The notes under the pieces were generated by a model. The model saw only the letters and a list, made by a program, of their open reading frames with translations, was not told the origin of the DNA and ran no database searches. Shown here piece after piece: positions 17,683-27,445 of a DNA stretch of 64,000 nt. Numbering within the stretch: the first letter of the stretch is position 1; each line of letters begins with the position of its first letter. The position numbers and the translations under genes are program-made. Source of the DNA: Prostheceraeus crozeri (taxonomy: Eukaryota > Platyhelminthes > Polycladida > Euryleptidae); NCBI GenBank assembly GCA_907163375.1, contig CAJQUW010007079.1, forward strand, positions 55,753 to 119,752, in the 5' to 3' direction.

Positions 17683-20600
17683 TTATTCTACATCACCTGT
17701 GACAGGAAGGCATCTCCTTCTCTTCGACGGTGGGGGAAGACCTAGGCTATAGTGTCCATATGGTAATGATAAATTTTTATCCAGCCAACAGCGCTTATCC
17801 TCCCAAAGTGAAAGACCTCGCTTCCTAAATGATTTTGTGCTAACTATGTGATTTTTTGAATTTATAATTGTCATATCTTCAGTTGTATCATTCTCACTAT
17901 AATAGACACTCCTATAGTCATCATGTTTCAATTTTTTAACTGCTGCTCTCTGAATTCCTTTTGCACGTTTGATGCTATGATTCGTAGAGTCTAGATATTT
18001 CATGGAATACATTTTCGGTTTTAGTAGGATCATTTCCTCAAGCAACTTTCCAGCACACTCATCCTTAAAACAACCTAATCTAGCTTTGTTTGTAGTTGAG
18101 TATAGTCGGTGATGACTGTCATAGTTTGAAGAGTCAAACTTTTCACCGAAGTATAGAAGTATATCTTCCAGACGGACAGATGGTGATGTGTATAAACATA
18201 GGAAGAAACTATCGGTATCACCTCCACAAAGTCGCGTTCTATTTATCAGTGGACATCCTTTTAGATCATCGTAATATAATTGATACATTTCCAACTTACT
18301 ATAGTCAAGTACTGCTTGACAAACATATATTAATTTATTTAAAACTATTGAAGGTTTGTACATTTCCATACCAACCAGATCTTCATCAAATATTTTGTGT
18401 TGAACATAGAGAGGATGATTTGACAATTTCAGTAGTTGTTTCTCATTGTTGACTAGTTTAAATTGTTTCCTTCTCCTTACATTTTCCATTGTTTTACCAT
18501 ATAAAGAATTATTTTTCAATTTGTAGAATGACTTTTCGAAGTCAGTGTTTGATTGAGCCCTCTTTTGAGAGTTCATATCAATGTATGTTTTTAACCAAGG
18601 CTTTTGTGTGAATTTTATGCCACTATGAATCTTCTTGATTCTCATGCTCATGCTCAAGTAAAATTTTAAAATTGAATAGTGGACTACATAATTTTCCCTA
18701 TCAAATTGATGGAGCAGAAGTTTCTTGATAGAAGAAAAATGTGTATTTGGTCTTACTTTTTCATATAGATTTTTCATATAGTGTGAAAACATTCTCTTTT
18801 CAATCATCTGCATTTCTGGAGCTAATGGGAAATCGGCAGTCTCATCATGAATGGCTGCAGGATACTCTAAATCTAAATCAAAAATGTAGCCGATTTCACC
18901 ATCATCATCTATATTTTGAACATTTTCTTCATTTAAAAAATTATCTAAGTCACTTTCATTCAACCATTTGAAATTTGAGTGGGGTAGATTTCTACTGAGT
19001 GAAGAACCATAAAGGTTATTAACATCTAAGTAGGTCAAATGTCGACTTTCATGTGTATTATTTCCTAATTCTTCAATGCGTGCACGCGCTCGGTGAATGT
19101 TGGTGAAAGTCATACCCCCTCTAATTCCTCGTTCAAATAGATTGTACATATTTTCATCTTGTATGTAGTGTGGGGGATCATTGGAAGAGAAATTTAGTGC
19201 TGAGGTAAAGCTAAGATGTGGGAGACTGACAAAATGTACAGGGTCGACTTCATCCTCACGTTGACTCAATGCTCTAAACACTTCAAATATGTCTGCCAAC
19301 AATAAAACATCTAACTTCAGATATGCCAGCATGTAATCACCAAATGTGCTACAATTAAATTCAATCCACGCCTTGTTAGCGTGTTCATATTCACTATCGG
19401 AACAGTGCTCACGAGTAAGATCATTATAGAATTCAAATTGTGGTGGTAGACAGTCTTCCGTCAACGTGTTTAAGTTTTTGAAGTATGAATATGGAAACAC
19501 TCCCTTCTGATATAAAACATTATCACTTAATTGTGGAAATTCTACCCTTAATGTCTCTACATGCTCATACGTTTGCAAGCCCTTGGCTAATTCACTCAAG
19601 GATGCACTTAGAAATTGATATGAGTCTAAGAATTTTAGTTTAAAGTATACTGTCTTCCCTTTGTATTCATTTACAGGGACACTGGCGGATAAAGTTATAT
19701 ATTTTTCAGCAGTTGCTGCTACAACATCTAATTTCCAAGACTTCATTCTTCCAATCGCTTTATAGCAAACGATGTGGCTATCATAATTTTTAAAATTGTG
19801 GAAAAATATGGGGAGCTCCCGTCTGTTAAGTCTTAACCGGAGATTGCATTTCCTACATAATGTTTGCCTATATCGTCCGGTGATATGATCATGATCACGA
19901 ACTTTTATGACTTCATCGCTGAATTTTGATGTACATTTGTTGCAACATTCTGCATTCTCGTGGCGTGCTTTTTCATCCGCTGACAGTGACATTGGCTGCC
20001 TAGTTGTTGCACATTGGTTGTCATATAAGTCTTGGGCTACAGTTTCTAAGTGGTGCAAGAAACTAATAATGCAATTTTCTCCCTCAAAGAGGTAATACTT
20101 GTTTTCAAATTTTGATTGAAGGGCATTATGCCAGACATGATAAGCTCCAATAGCCGCAGGTTTATGTATTTTATTATCAATGTAACACTCTATATCTGCA
20201 TAAATTACTAAAGGAGGACTTAGTTGATATTCCATGCTACTTGTTAGTACTTTTAGATCTGTCGGCATTTTTTCTATTTGTGCTTTTCCTCGAATGCAAA
20301 ACTGGAAATGTCGTTCTAGTGTTGTCTTATATGTGAATGACTGAGTGCATCTTTCGCAGAAGTATTTATGTCTTTTTAAAGTTCTCCTATACAATCTTGA
20401 CAGCTTTGGAATTCCACAATAGTGTGCTGCTCCATTGTTTAGAATTAGCAAAATATTAACCGTTTGCCTACCAGTAAAGTTATTATTGTAACGAACACCT
20501 TTGAGTCCATTTTCATAAAAGTGAATGTTAATTTTAATATCATTATTTTTCTCAAATTTTGGAATATCTTTGATTGATACTGGTGTGGAAATTCCTTCCA

Positions 20601-21540
20601 TATTTAGCTCAGATGTCCACTCACTATATGATTTTACTTCATTCCTTGAATAAGGTACTTCATTATAATGCAATATTGATAAAACTGCATATAGGAAGCA
20701 ATCATTTGCATTTGAATTAACATTAATGACAGCTTTAGAGTTTTTTAACTTCTTTGGTAGAGGAAATGATTGTCCACCTGACAGTATTGGACTTGTTATT
20801 ACATTGAACTCTATATTTTGTACATCATCTATAATCCAATTGCTACCCTTTTTTGTGAAGGCTTCAATATGATTTATTAGACTATTTAGATGATCCTGAA
20901 ACCAAGCATCATAGTCATAAATATAGTTTGAGGATGATGAGGTAAAGTGTGCGAGAAAAGTTTCTTCTTCTTGAGGATTAGAACGGACATAACGAATTTG
21001 TGCAATCAGACGACCGCGCAATTGATAGCTCCTTAGTAAGTCAGACACTAAATTCCCTAACATGGAACGCATGCTTTCTAAGAATGATGTTATGTCCACA
21101 GTAGGTGTTGTTGGCGTGATATCATACACACGTGCATGGCCATTGAGTGCGCTTTCACTGAGACTAACAGTTCCATAGTTATTATGCATATTCATCTCAC
21201 TATTTGTGTTATGTACATTCATATGCTGTCGAAATCTACTTATAGAGTTATACGTTTTGCCACACCGAGAGCAGTATTGCATAAAGTTTTGTATGTTAGT
21301 TGAAGCGCTGGTTGTTGGCTTAGAAGTAGATCTATTTTGATTATTTGAATTTGACTCTGTTATGCTATCATTCGGTTTATTATTGCATACAAGTTTATGC
21401 CTCTTAAGATTATCCATCCTATTCGTCTTATATGGACACTTGCTACATTGATATGTTTTTCCTAACTTACAAAATTTTTCATGTCGTTGCAAATTGCCTA
21501 TGAGAGTGAACACTTTTCCACACTTGGTACAGACAACCAT
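17683..21540 (-). CDS. Protein-primed family B DNA polymerase (PolB)
   Basis: 1285 residues in one frame. C2H2 zinc fingers occupy the N-terminus (CTKCGKVFTLIGNLQRHEKFC, CSKCPYKTNRMDNLKRH, a third near residue 90), and another C2-type finger lies near residue 390. Exonuclease motifs: VIYADIECYID (ExoI, about 448), FHNFKNYDSH (ExoII, about 583), YLKLDVLLLAD (ExoIII, about 740). Polymerase motifs: DVNNLYGSSL (A, about 842), KNNSLYGKTMENV (B, about 1013), GGDTDSFF (C, about 1105), KPKMYSMK (about 1173). It replicates the linear element from protein-bound ends. The start follows a TATA box at 21572-21579; AATAAA lies just past the stop on this strand. Confidence 0.95.
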   Translation of the reverse strand: MVVCTKCGKVFTLIGNLQRHEKFCKLGKTYQCSKCPYKTNRMDNLKRHKLVCNNKPNDSITESNSNNQNRSTSKPTTSASTNIQNFMQYCSRCGKTYNSISRFRQHMNVHNTNSEMNMHNNYGTVSLSESALNGHARVYDITPTTPTVDITSFLESMRSMLGNLVSDLLRSYQLRGRLIAQIRYVRSNPQEEETFLAHFTSSSSNYIYDYDAWFQDHLNSLINHIEAFTKKGSNWIIDDVQNIEFNVITSPILSGGQSFPLPKKLKNSKAVINVNSNANDCFLYAVLSILHYNEVPYSRNEVKSYSEWTSELNMEGISTPVSIKDIPKFEKNNDIKINIHFYENGLKGVRYNNNFTGRQTVNILLILNNGAAHYCGIPKLSRLYRRTLKRHKYFCERCTQSFTYKTTLERHFQFCIRGKAQIEKMPTDLKVLTSSMEYQLSPPLVIYADIECYIDNKIHKPAAIGAYHVWHNALQSKFENKYYLFEGENCIISFLHHLETVAQDLYDNQCATTRQPMSLSADEKARHENAECCNKCTSKFSDEVIKVRDHDHITGRYRQTLCRKCNLRLRLNRRELPIFFHNFKNYDSHIVCYKAIGRMKSWKLDVVAATAEKYITLSASVPVNEYKGKTVYFKLKFLDSYQFLSASLSELAKGLQTYEHVETLRVEFPQLSDNVLYQKGVFPYSYFKNLNTLTEDCLPPQFEFYNDLTREHCSDSEYEHANKAWIEFNCSTFGDYMLAYLKLDVLLLADIFEVFRALSQREDEVDPVHFVSLPHLSFTSALNFSSNDPPHYIQDENMYNLFERGIRGGMTFTNIHRARARIEELGNNTHESRHLTYLDVNNLYGSSLSRNLPHSNFKWLNESDLDNFLNEENVQNIDDDGEIGYIFDLDLEYPAAIHDETADFPLAPEMQMIEKRMFSHYMKNLYEKVRPNTHFSSIKKLLLHQFDRENYVVHYSILKFYLSMSMRIKKIHSGIKFTQKPWLKTYIDMNSQKRAQSNTDFEKSFYKLKNNSLYGKTMENVRRRKQFKLVNNEKQLLKLSNHPLYVQHKIFDEDLVGMEMYKPSIVLNKLIYVCQAVLDYSKLEMYQLYYDDLKGCPLINRTRLCGGDTDSFFLCLYTSPSVRLEDILLYFGEKFDSSNYDSHHRLYSTTNKARLGCFKDECAGKLLEEMILLKPKMYSMKYLDSTNHSIKRAKGIQRAAVKKLKHDDYRSVYYSENDTTEDMTIINSKNHIVSTKSFRKRGLSLWEDKRCWLDKNLSLPYGHYSLGLPPPSKRRRCLPVTGDVE

Positions 21541-21571
21541 GATTATTGATGAGGATTGAAATTAGCAACCC

Positions 21572-21619
21572 CTTATATACATCTACCATCTAATGACGTC
21601 AGCGTCATCACCAGCCAAT
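21572..21619 (-). promoter_or_regulatory. PolB promoter: TATA, CRE and CCAAT
   Basis: On the minus strand TATATAAG (21572-21579) lies about 32 bp before the ATG. A perfect CRE, TGACGTCA, is at 21594-21601 and a CCAAT box is at 21615-21619. Spacing is that of a classic metazoan Pol II promoter. Confidence 0.7.
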
Positions 21620-21715
21620 ACCATATGTTCCGATCTGTTGTAAAGACAAAACACATAGAATTTCAACAATTATTTTTTTTCAAAAAAGAAGAAAATAAAA
21701 GTTAAAGTAATAAAG

Positions 21716-23770
21716 TTACAGTCTGACACATTTAACAATACCACTATGGTAGAGTTTTAGGTGACTGCAGCTGTCACTACAGCCACCCAAATCGTCCATC
21801 CTCGTAAGGCGCACTCTTCTGATGCCATTTTGGGAGCATTCCAGGTGCACAAGCGTTTCTTTGTTATGCTGTTGGCTGGTGGTAACTTGGGAGGCCAACA
21901 GGAGGTTTGATTGAGTAATATTTCTTAGAGACTCAATCAAACCTCTATTGTCCTCCTTCAACTTAGCCTCGCGGGCCTCAGCCTCCTTTAGGCGCTCTTG
22001 GCAACGACGGAGTTGCACCTCAACGTCTTGTACCTCTTCTGCTGTCGCGTCGAGATCCACATTATACTGCCGGACAGGGAGAGCAGCTGGAGGTGCGGGC
22101 GCAGCAGCGTGAGGGGAAGGATCTGCGGCTGGGATCGGAGAGGAAGGATCTGCGGCTGGGATCGGAGAGGAAGGAGCTGCGGCTGGGATCGGAGAGGAAG
22201 GAGCTGCGGCTGGGATCGAAGAGGAAGGACGCAGTGGAGATAACGGAGCCAGTGTCATCATGGGCGATAAAGGAAGGCGCACACTCCAGCTCGGAGAAGC
22301 CCGGATGTGGCTGAACGAGACCTCCTCCTGAGATGCACACATCGCGGAGTCCTGTAATCGAAAGAAACAATTGTTTATCATCTATTTAGCATTTTACCAT
22401 TGATGAGATATAAAAGTGAATTTCTCTTACCTCCGGCTGGATTGTGACCTTCTGATCGGTTCCAACCTCTGTCCCACGGGGCAACGAGTCATTCTAAAAG
22501 ATAAATCAATCTATTACAAACAAAAAACATATTTTAATAGAAAATTCTGTACTCATGCAGTTGACCAACTTTGATACTTACATTTGTAACAGGATCATCA
22601 TCCTCATCGGAAGAAGATGTCGGGGAAGAAGTCGCTGACGAGGTTTCATCGTCCTCTGATGAAGACTCCCGAATCGAATAGGGCTTTTCTTCATTGTCTT
22701 CCACCGATGTACTTGTCGCTGGCGTCGAAAGGAAACTGCGATGCTTCCTGAGGGACAGCGATCGCACAACCTGCAGAGAAAAATAATATAACATGCTCGC
22801 AACTCATTGACGAAGTATGTATGTTTTTAAAAATACTTGATGCATTTTCAGTTATTGTTGACTGAGACCTATGTAATGACACTTACGGGACTCGAAGGTA
22901 GTCTGCTCCTCGGTGAAGATAAGCGCGGAATTTTCGGGCAGCTTTGAACACTGGGAAACAGCTGAAAGTAGGAAAAATTCATGTTTAATTTCACATTGAG
23001 AACTAATAAATAACTGAAATGCTTACATTTCGCAATTTTTCGGCCACTACATCCTCATTAGTCTTTGACGGGTGAGGTAGCTCACTCTGAAATGTTTAAG
23101 CAATGTTGATTTACTTTATGTATAGAAATAATTAAATTAGTCAATAAATACTTACATCTTTAGCGAACAGTTTCTTCTGAACCAACACCTTGGCTCTCTT
23201 CGGTGGGGGCATCAGTACATCCTGAAATGTTTTACAACATATAATCATTTCATACATAATGAAGTAGTATTTTTTATTTTTCTGCTGTGAGCCAGTTATC
23301 CGTTGAAACTAGCATGTAGAATTGATGGCACTCACCTCACCATCACTAAAAGTCTCATCGATGAGCTCCCGAGACTTAGGAACTTTCCTCTTAGGAACTC
23401 GCGACTTTTGAGGCTTATCCTTTGGAGCAGGTTCATCCAACTGGGAAAGCACGCCTTCAGTCGGTCGATCCTTCCCAAAAAGACGCTCCAACTTCTTCTT
23501 CTCAACTTTGGAGGTTAAGTTAATCCCCTTTCTCCCATTTAGTTGAGCACAAGGGGTGTGCTTGGTAATAAATGCTTTCGCGGAGTCACTATTCACCTTT
23601 GCATCGCTCCTTTCATACCTCTTACACGTGAGGCAGTAGAGGTACGTGCAGTCCTCTCGGAAGGAGCATTCCTTATGCCCGCTTTTGTTCGCATGTCGAA
23701 CGGGCAGTTGGCAAGTCTCACAGAAATGGAAGATGAGACGTTGCCGTGCGATGCTTTCTTGTCGAACCAT
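21716..23770 (-). CDS. Multi-exon zinc-binding coiled-coil protein, unknown
   Basis: Seven candidate exons, each bounded by GT and AG with short (60-110 bp) introns: 23336-23770, 23156-23221, 23028-23086, 22887-22961, 22582-22770, 22431-22493 and 21716-22351. I did not establish that all are used together. The first exon encodes a Cys/His-rich N-terminus (FCETCQLPVRH, CTYLYCLTCKRY) and a basic region; the second has PPPKRAKV, a likely nuclear signal; the fifth is acidic and Ser-rich (SSSEDDETSS, SSDEDDD); the last has four PSSPIPAA-type repeats, then a coiled coil (VEVQLRRCQERLKEAEAREAKL). A nuclear regulator is plausible (inference). The layout resembles the gene at 47829-48995. Confidence 0.6.
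22133..22222. repeat. In-gene tandem repeat encoding PSSPIPAA units
   Basis: Four to five near-identical 30-bp units (GGATCTGCGGCTGGGATCGG type) in the last exon of the coiled-coil gene. They encode Pro/Ser/Ala-rich decapeptides in the minus-strand frame. Confidence 0.75.
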
Positions 23771-24952
23771 TTCTGTAGAGGATAAAAAAATTTTATGATA
23801 ATTTAATCTCTTTTTAAATGAGAAATCATTTATGTACCATCTTCAAACCTTTATTAAGTACTAGATTAATATTTGACAAATCTTCAGAAGAAATAAAATT
23901 TGAAGTTGAAATTGAAACCGAAAGTCGAAAATTAGATATTTATTCGAAAAGGGTTAGCTCATAAGAAGAGTTGAAATTTGGAAACAGCTGATTTACTATT
24001 ATTTAATTTCGAAATTAATTTAATGAAATGAAAGTGAAATTTCGAAAATTTCAACCAATCCTCAATTTGTTTAATTAAACAAGCTTGAATTTTATACATC
24101 TGTTAGCAGATGACAGACTGAATATTTAAAATGGATGAAGGCTTTATTTAGGTATCTTTTTATTTATTTACAAACTGTGAAAATCTTGTTGATTCAAATA
24201 CACTTACATTTAAACTGATATATTCATGTCTCTCGCTCAGTGACTTAATATAGGATGAAAAATTAAAATAAAAAAACATGGTTAATAATATAACATAAAG
24301 TGTTCCTATCCTAAAAACCCAAGCTTCTATATTTAAAGCTATTTGGTTATAAAAACTTAATAATGTTCCTACTCCCGAATATCCTATAAAGTAGCAGAAC
24401 ATGACAATGAAACTCACTTTAGAATTGTAATAAGAACCGGAGAACGGAGGAACGAAGAACGACGTCTGTTATGGACACTAAATAATTTGAAAATGAGTGA
24501 AAATTCGTTGTGTGCAACTTCTTCATATATGAAATTGACAAAGCAACTATGAACAAAGACCTTATGACATCACATCCTGGAATTGGTACGGTTAAACAAA
24601 ATTGATAACTCAAACAGGAATTGGAACAGCTGGTTTATTTTTAACCTTAGAAATGGAAGTGCCATCATATGTGTTGAAAGATTTCTACATGTAAACAGTA
24701 GAGTGAATTCAAAGTAATATGAACTGATGGACTGATGTATTATGTGATATACATGTTATTATTAATAGTCATATAATGATTCATATTTGAAGATATAAAA
24801 CGTGTGGTTTGAATAGAACATTAAAATTTGAATTAAGCGCTAAATTTCGAAAATTCAAATTTCTCGCCAAAATTCGAATAATCAAATTTAAAGATTTTTT
24901 CGAAAATTTGAATTTCGCGCCAAAATTCAAATAATCAAATTAAAATACTAGG

Positions 24953-25080
24953 TTAGGGTTAAGGGTTAGGGTTAGGGTTAAGGTTAGGGTTAGGGTTAGG
25001 GTTAGGGTTAGGGTTAGGGTTAGGGTTAAGGTTAGGGTTAGGGTTAAGGTTAGGGTTAGGGTTAAGGTTAGGGTTAGGGA
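24953..25080 (+). repeat. Interstitial telomere-type repeat (TTAGGG)n
   Basis: About twenty units of GGTTAG, some degenerate as GGTTAAG or GGGTTAAGG. The tract lies inside the Polinton, away from any chromosome end. Confidence 0.9.
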
Positions 25081-25111
25081 AGCAAGAAGAGTATCTATGG
25101 CACCCGGAACC

Positions 25112-25217
25112 CATGGGTAAATAAATTTTCGAGTGCGCGAAGCGCACGAGAAAATTTATTTACCCTATAATCCGAAAAATTTCGAGGGCGCGAAGCGCCC
25201 TAGAAATTTTGGGGCCC
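25112..25217. repeat. Two adjacent GCGAAGC-loop hairpins
   Basis: First hairpin about 25113-25164: GGGTAAATAAATTTTC…GTGCGCGAAGCGCAC…TTTATTTACCC. Second about 25168-25209: AAATTTCGAGGGCGCGAAGCGCCCTAGAAATTT. Both have a GAA loop closed by a GC-rich stem, the GCGAAGC mini-hairpin known for unusual stability in single-stranded DNA. Confidence 0.8.
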
Positions 25218-25385
25218 CCCCCGCCGTGTATGAAGTGTATGAAGGTCAAAGGTCAAGGTCAGGTCTAAGGTCAAGGTCAAGTGTAGAGGTTTGTATATTA
25301 TGGTCATTTTTGGTTGTAAAACTTTAACTTTGAGAATTTGTAAACTTAGTCATTTTTGTAAAAAAAACTTGGAATTTTTCAAGTT

Positions 25386-25690
25386 GCATACAGATGCATA
25401 CAACTAGGATTTTTTCATCAAATGGGTACATACAATATATCATTCGAATGCTCTTTTCATGCTGATTCTAATGGTGTATTGTATGACACATGTATGACAT
25501 ATAACTAGAGAGCTACATGTCTTTAAAGAATGGGCTAAAAACTTAGTGAATTTAAAAATCTAACATTTGTCTGCTTGCATACAGTTGCATACAACTAGGA
25601 TTTTCCCATCGAATAGGTACATACCTTATATCATTCTAAAGGTCTTTTCATTCTCATTCTTATGGTGTCGTGTATGACACATGTATGATA
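25386..25690 (+). repeat. Duplicated ~191-bp unit
   Basis: Units starting GCATACAGATGCATACAAC (25386) and GCATACAGTTGCATACAAC (25577) share about 115 bp, including GACACATGTATGA, at roughly 85 percent by eye. Confidence 0.7.
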
Positions 25691-25946
25691 TCATCCTGGA
25701 CTGCTACAAGCATTTAAAAATAACAACATAACTGTTTCTTTAAAAGTTATATGTTCCTATTTATTTCAAGTTGAAGTCTTCATACTTGATTTTTTGTTTC
25801 AATTCAGTTATTGAACATCATTAATTGTAGATAGTTATTCCCCTTTCCCATTCAGACCTTAATTGAAGACCGATTTGTGAAATGATAAAACAAGTCTGTT
25901 CATATATACAAATGAATATTAAATAAAGAGATTAAGAAAAAACACA

Positions 25947-26408
25947 CTAAATGTCAGCAAGGTAAGGAAAGGGTACAAGTTTTTTCAAGTCCACTTGCAC
26001 ATGGATCCTGGTCTTCTTGGGCGCACAGGGACAGCGACGTGGTGTGTCAAGGTCGATGACCGAAAATTCGAGAGCGGTTGTGAGGTTCCGCTCGTTCGGC
26101 TCCATCCTCATGAACACCCGTTTGGTGTGATACTTTTTCGGGGCGTTCTTGACTTTGACCGTGACCCGTCCATAAAGTGGCGTTCGCATGGACTTCTTAT
26201 TCATGTGACGCATCGTCTCGATTGATACGTCACTATCTTCATCACTCGAGTAGTCGGGCGATGCAGGGGCTTGGGTGAACACCACCGGCTCGTTTGGTGT
26301 TGTCGATCGCTCCATCGGAGATTGGGGAGGTGTACTGGTACGTTCCACTGGCGAAGTGGTACGATCAGCAGTACCGTTCTCAACTGCGGCTTTCTGTTTG
26401 CGATCCAT
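25947..26408 (-). CDS. Unknown Polinton protein with Ser/Pro-rich acidic N-terminus
   Basis: 153 residues and not recognised. The N-terminal 70 residues are disordered, rich in Pro, Thr and Ser with acidic stretches (YSSDEDSDVSIE). The C-terminal half looks folded, with alternating strands (YGRVTVKVKN, KRVFMRM, TRIHVQVDLKKLVPF) and a Cys pair (RRCPCAPKK). It starts 82 bp downstream of a minus-strand TATA box and is divergent from the gene at 26633; the two share a 224-bp intergenic promoter. Edge position and a short private transcript suggest a host-facing or early role (inference). Confidence 0.5.
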   Translation of the reverse strand: MDRKQKAAVENGTADRTTSPVERTSTPPQSPMERSTTPNEPVVFTQAPASPDYSSDEDSDVSIETMRHMNKKSMRTPLYGRVTVKVKNAPKKYHTKRVFMRMEPNERNLTTALEFSVIDLDTPRRCPCAPKKTRIHVQVDLKKLVPFPYLADI

Positions 26409-26489
26409 TATGACTTGTAGATTTAAAATAATTGCAACTTGTAAACGTGAGGATTAGAACCTTTGATAAGAATTGGTACAAACCTCGGA

Positions 26490-26575
26490 CTTATATACTT
26501 TTTAAACAAAGGAAATCCTAACAGCCAATCAGAGAGGTACCGAACTTCCCTAAAGAATATATATAACTATATAAA
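26490..26575. promoter_or_regulatory. Divergent promoter between the 26408 and 26633 genes
   Basis: Minus-strand TATATAAG at 26490-26497, a CCAAT box at 26525-26529, and plus-strand TATATAAA at 26568-26575. The plus-strand TATA box is 58 bp before the ATG at 26633. Confidence 0.65.
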
Positions 26576-26632
26576 GGATGACATTGTTCCAAACTGTTAA
26601 GTACTTATCCTCAACGTTCCATAACAAGAAGC

Positions 26633-26923
26633 ATGTCCTCAAAACCACTATTTTATTTTCAAAATGACAGCCAAGTCATTATGGGAGGTCAGTTGGACAT
26701 GACCATGCATCTGTCTTGCGGCTGCAAAGTGGCCCTGTGGAAGACCTTGACTGTCTCTGCACTTCAAAGGCGGAATGGACTACCGGTGAAGTGTCCGGTA
26801 CACGAGTGTGACCATGACTTTAGTAAAAATCCGACATTCCATGAGTGGTGTGATGACTTCTTGAAGATCATGGAGTCGCCTGAGGGACGTGATTTGCACC
26901 CGTCATTTATTTTTCACGCTTAA
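26633..26923 (+). CDS. Small Cys/His-rich protein, possible zinc-binding domain
   Basis: 96 residues. MHLSCGCKVALW and VKCPVHECDHDF supply two C-x-C/C-x-H type clusters about 35 residues apart, followed by HEWCDDF. A single RING- or treble-clef-like zinc domain is possible, but the spacing fits no family I can name. It has its own TATA promoter, is the last gene before the right terminal repeat and reads toward it. Confidence 0.5.
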   Translation: MSSKPLFYFQNDSQVIMGGQLDMTMHLSCGCKVALWKTLTVSALQRRNGLPVKCPVHECDHDFSKNPTFHEWCDDFLKIMESPEGRDLHPSFIFHA

Positions 26924-27059
26924 ATTAAACTTACATTGTAAATCTCTTGTCTTTTCATTTTAAACATAGTTCTGGAATTGGTTTTCTTATTGGGGAGCAA
27001 CTAAATCATAACTGCACATTAAAGTTTCACATCTAAATAGTGCTACATTAAAAATAATT

Positions 27060-27439
27060 GTCACAATAGTCGCAATTGAGCAAACCCATTCAAAATCAAA
27101 CAACGGACGTCTATCGGTACGTACCCAAGTGCTCAGAACCAAACCACACAAGTTCGATCATAGACGTTCCCAAACACAGTGTACTCAACTGAGTGTACCA
27201 AACACATGTACCTATCCAGTAAAACAGATCTCATACAAGTTCTTATTCATAACACTGAATTATACATGTACCTATCCATGTGCCTATCGATAACTAAAGT
27301 ATACATGTACCTATCCATGTACCTATCCATGTTCCTATTGACAACACTAAACTTTACATGTACCTATCCATGTACCTATTGATAACACTAAACTTTACAT
27401 GTACCTATCCGTGGCAAGTAGGGCACAGTTTTCACTACT
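27060..27439 (-). repeat. Polinton right terminal inverted repeat
   Basis: 380-bp reverse complement of 6574-6965, ending …CAGTTTTCACTACT at the target duplication. Homology to the left copy stops cleanly at 27060. Confidence 0.92.
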
Positions 27440-27445
27440 CTGATG
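27440..27445. repeat. Polinton target-site duplication, right
   Basis: CTGATG, identical to 6568-6573. Confidence 0.92.

Larger units (their letters stand above)
23771..25946. other. 2.2-kb gene-poor stretch of the Polinton
   Basis: AT-rich, with direct repeats of an AAATTTCGAAAATT / CGCCAAAATTC type (24840-24945), a TTAGGG tract, two strong hairpins and a 191-bp duplicated unit, each listed separately. A minus-strand frame at 24160-24417 (85 codons, hydrophobic, perhaps two membrane segments) has no supporting motif. Part of this stretch may be a later insertion into the Polinton. Confidence 0.55.
6574..27439. mobile_element. Polinton/Maverick element, 20.9 kb, mostly whole
   Basis: The ends are AGTAGTGAAAACTG… and its reverse complement, inside a perfect 6-bp duplication. 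The terminal inverted repeats are 392 bp (left) and 380 bp (right) and differ by one 12-bp subrepeat unit plus very few substitutions, so insertion is recent. The hallmark gene set is present: UBA-RING, a basic Gly-tailed protein, the A32/FtsK-type ATPase, integrase with chromodomain, the LPSN structural protein, a basic core protein, the capsid protein, an adenain-like protease and protein-primed PolB. Plus-strand genes fill the left half and mostly minus-strand genes the right half, the usual Polinton layout. The element looks close to whole, with about one or two breaks in its coding regions. Confidence 0.93.

Noticed and set aside
24160-24417. 85-codon hydrophobic minus-strand frame, perhaps a membrane protein
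   Set aside because: Composition of AT-rich DNA alone can give this; no promoter or relative was seen, so it is mentioned only within the gap entry.
24953-25080. Telomeric array taken as a chromosome end
   Set aside because: Polinton sequence continues on both sides and the element ends are intact, so the tract is interstitial.
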